Origin: Thermomucor indicae-seudaticae
Lineage: Eukaryota; Mucoromycota; Mucoromycetes; Mucorales; Lichtheimiaceae
Direction of reading: 5' to 3'
Length of the DNA: 30,677 nt
Assembly: GCA_000787465.1 (NCBI GenBank)
Contig: JSYX01000422.1
Span: forward strand, 1 to 30,677
A program made the translations under genes and the position numbers. The notes under the pieces are model-generated. The model did no database searches. It was not told the origin of the DNA and saw only the letters and a list, made by a program, of their open reading frames with translations. Of this stretch, positions 28,831 to 30,677 are shown one piece after another. Numbering within the stretch: position 1 is the stretch's first letter; each line of letters opens with the position of its first letter.

Positions 28831-30677
28831 TTAGGTAAACAATCGAGAACAATTGGATACAAATTTTTTCGACGCAGGAACTGAAACCCAGCAAACGACG
28901 AGCTATGAAGAAAAAGGCAACTATGCAAAACTCCGGAAAACTTCAGCGTTTCCGCCTTACATACACAAAAGAACTGCAAAGCTAATTTGGAGATACTCGC
29001 TAAGATACCGTAATGCAATACAATGCAAGTGAAGTGGTTTCTGCGAGTCTCGACCAGTGAAAAGTTTTGACGTTAAACAGAGCTGAAATCAGAGACAAGT
29101 CGGTATTTGAAATCGTTGCTCTGATAAGATGAAGCCAGGGCAGATTTGTGATACAGTAGGCTTTTGTTTTATATCAATTTTGAGCGTTGCGCTACTTCGG
29201 ATTTCTTTCTGTTCCGTCTCTTCATTTCGTGTTGTGTATTGTGGATTGCAGACCGCCTTGTAGTAGACTTTGTTGCCATCGGTTATCCTTTATTCATAAC
29301 AGCATTGGAGTACAAATTATCTATGCACTAAAGGCGGTTAAGTCTTACAGTTCAGATTCGGACACATCTCAATGTTGCATCATCGTGCATAATTGAAGAC
29401 TGTCACATTTTGGATCAAACCATCCCATGCCGTTGAGATGGTAGTGAATCTATAAGTTTGTCTTACAAACAAGAATTTCTGAAGTTGTGGATTAGTATGC
29501 TTTGGAGAAATACCGCACTCGCCGTGAGAAAATGCAGTTAACCATGCTTGGCAACACGAAAAGCGTAGACCTCATCGATGTAATTGTGGTTATTTAAAGC
29601 CGTATGTTTCGCGAACACTCCCTTTAAAATGTATTCTTATATGCCGAAAAGTGATCGCATTGAGCTATGGGCTAAAGACGTCATAGACGCCACAGATTTT
29701 AATCTTCTTAAAAACAATTTTTCATTCTGTATCGTTTAGTGCCCGCTCTATATAGTGATGTTTGACATAGTGATATTTCTAGACAGTATTCACTTTAGGG
29801 CTTTACCGAGTTGGTAAGCGGGAAAAGATCGTAATTTTTGATATACTGTTTATGGATCACTTCTGGCCTTCGTACCGCTATGTCGAAAACCGGCTAAAGT
29901 CATTGTTTAATGTAAAGGACAAATCTACGTTGAAATGGATGGAGCATCCGGGACCCGTTTAAGTCACTGTTCGATCGGTTTAAGGAGAAGCGTTTTTAAT
30001 GCCTGTTCTTGAATAGATGTAATATCGGGGTGCTTGGTAACTGGCGTTGTTGTGTTCCGCGGAAGCAGCTTGATGAGAGTTCTTGTATAAACTGAAAAAT
30101 AGGTCGGATTTATTACTGTAATTAGATGAATGAACGTGTCTCGGAAAGCAAAAGATAAACGAAGTCGGTCTATTTCATGGTGGTTCTCCAAGCAGGACGC
30201 GAAGGACTAAATGAGAGAAAAACAGAAGCGGGTGCGGAACGAAATTAGGAGAGACAGCAGGAAAGGCGGAAAGAACAGAAAATGGAAATATACTCAAGCA
30301 CAACGACAGTGAAAAAGTTGAATATCCACCAAGTTACATATCTCTTATTTATATTGTTGCAAAGAGATGTTGTGATTGCCATTCATACGAAACCGGAGAC
30401 TACAGAGGCATCTTTTTATACATAAGCTCATAGACGTAGCTTTTTTACATCATTACAAGTAGAAGCATGAGACTTATCTACAGTTCTATCAGCCTGCTCT
30501 GTGCAAAATGCGTAACTTTCATGGTTGAGCGCGGATGGACATCAAATTCGATATGTTGTATTGATGATGGATTAATATGATAAAAGATGGATGAATTAGA
30601 ACAGGTAACCAGAAAGGTACGATGGGACTCCACACGTGTGTTTTATTACGAGGAAGAGAGAGAGCTATTCCTACACT
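28831..30677. other. Long upstream/intergenic region of the permease, no gene supported
   Basis: No convincing coding sequence on either strand; the longest ORFs are 60-99 codons with no recognised family. A few GATA-type motifs (GATAAG at 29123, others near 29283, 29317, 30154) could serve nitrogen regulators of permease genes, but their number is near chance. A possible transposon remnant lies at 29736-29990. The sequence runs off the window end. Confidence 0.45.
29736..29990. mobile_element. Possible pogo/Tigger-like or MITE remnant
   Basis: The left part (AGTGCCCGCTCTATATAGTG) contains two near-identical units ATAGTGATGTTT and ATAGTGATATTT 15 nt apart. The right part contains an approximate inverted counterpart (reverse complement TTCGACATAGCGGTACG against TTTGACATAGTGATATT) and ends near CCCGTTTAAGTCACTG, which is reminiscent of pogo/Tigger termini. 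The arms are degenerate, no transposase is present, and no target duplication was found. This is a weak call. Confidence 0.22.

Noticed and set aside
29964..30191. 75-codon minus-strand ORF upstream of the permease
   Set aside because: No recognisable domain; it overlaps the suspected transposon remnant, so it is not called as a gene.
28831..30677. GATA-factor (nitrogen regulation) motif cluster upstream of the permease
   Set aside because: About six GATAA/TTATC matches in 1.9 kb is close to the roughly four expected by chance on both strands; only one is GATAAG.
1..30677. tRNA or rRNA genes, CRISPR arrays, phage or defence islands
   Set aside because: No B-box-like GGTTCGAAT context with a cloverleaf, no spaced direct-repeat array and no such genes were seen by eye. 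A tRNAscan or Infernal run would be decisive for tRNAs.

Overview
The window is nuclear DNA from a fungus with dense, short spliceosomal introns. Ten protein-coding genes can be rebuilt exon by exon with the standard code. Nine of them carry about 69 introns, mostly 46-97 nt. A trifunctional FOL1 folate enzyme, a methylcrotonyl-CoA carboxylase subunit, a yeast-type amino acid permease and a Syp1-type muniscin point to a fungus. A KHDC4-like KH protein, TMEM97 and very intron-rich genes fit an early-diverging lineage such as Mucoromycota better than yeasts. The exact taxon is inferred, not shown.

Layout, left to right: a doubtful small ORF (278-571, +); FCHO/Syp1 endocytic F-BAR protein (879-3939, +); transportin/Kap104 (4331-7617, +); an anoctamin/TMEM16 protein (7735-10360, -), convergent with transportin; a doubtful small spliced gene (10666-11016, +); Sgt1 co-chaperone (11370-12766, +); methylcrotonyl-CoA carboxylase biotin subunit (13142-15912, +); TMEM97/EXPERA membrane protein (16214-16851, +); a zinc-independent MDR oxidoreductase (16991-18122, -). 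A gene-poor 3 kb stretch (18123-21153) holds short inverted repeats and an orphan promoter-like block. Then come a KHDC4-like double-KH protein (21154-22823, -), divergent from FOL1 (23300-25573, +); an amino acid permease (25893-28726, -), convergent with FOL1; and about 1.9 kb of upstream sequence with a possible transposon remnant.

The genes are unrelated housekeeping functions: endocytosis, nuclear import, lipid scrambling, chaperoning, leucine breakdown, sterol trafficking, RNA binding, folate synthesis and amino acid uptake. I see no operon-like or defence-type system. The most unusual signals are at the gene-structure level. The permease needs exons of 11, 7 and 3 nt; the 3-nt exon supplies one conserved tryptophan. 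Three introns use GC-AG borders. FOL1 is intronless amid intron-rich neighbours, and its two aldolase domains appear to split the catalytic residues between them.
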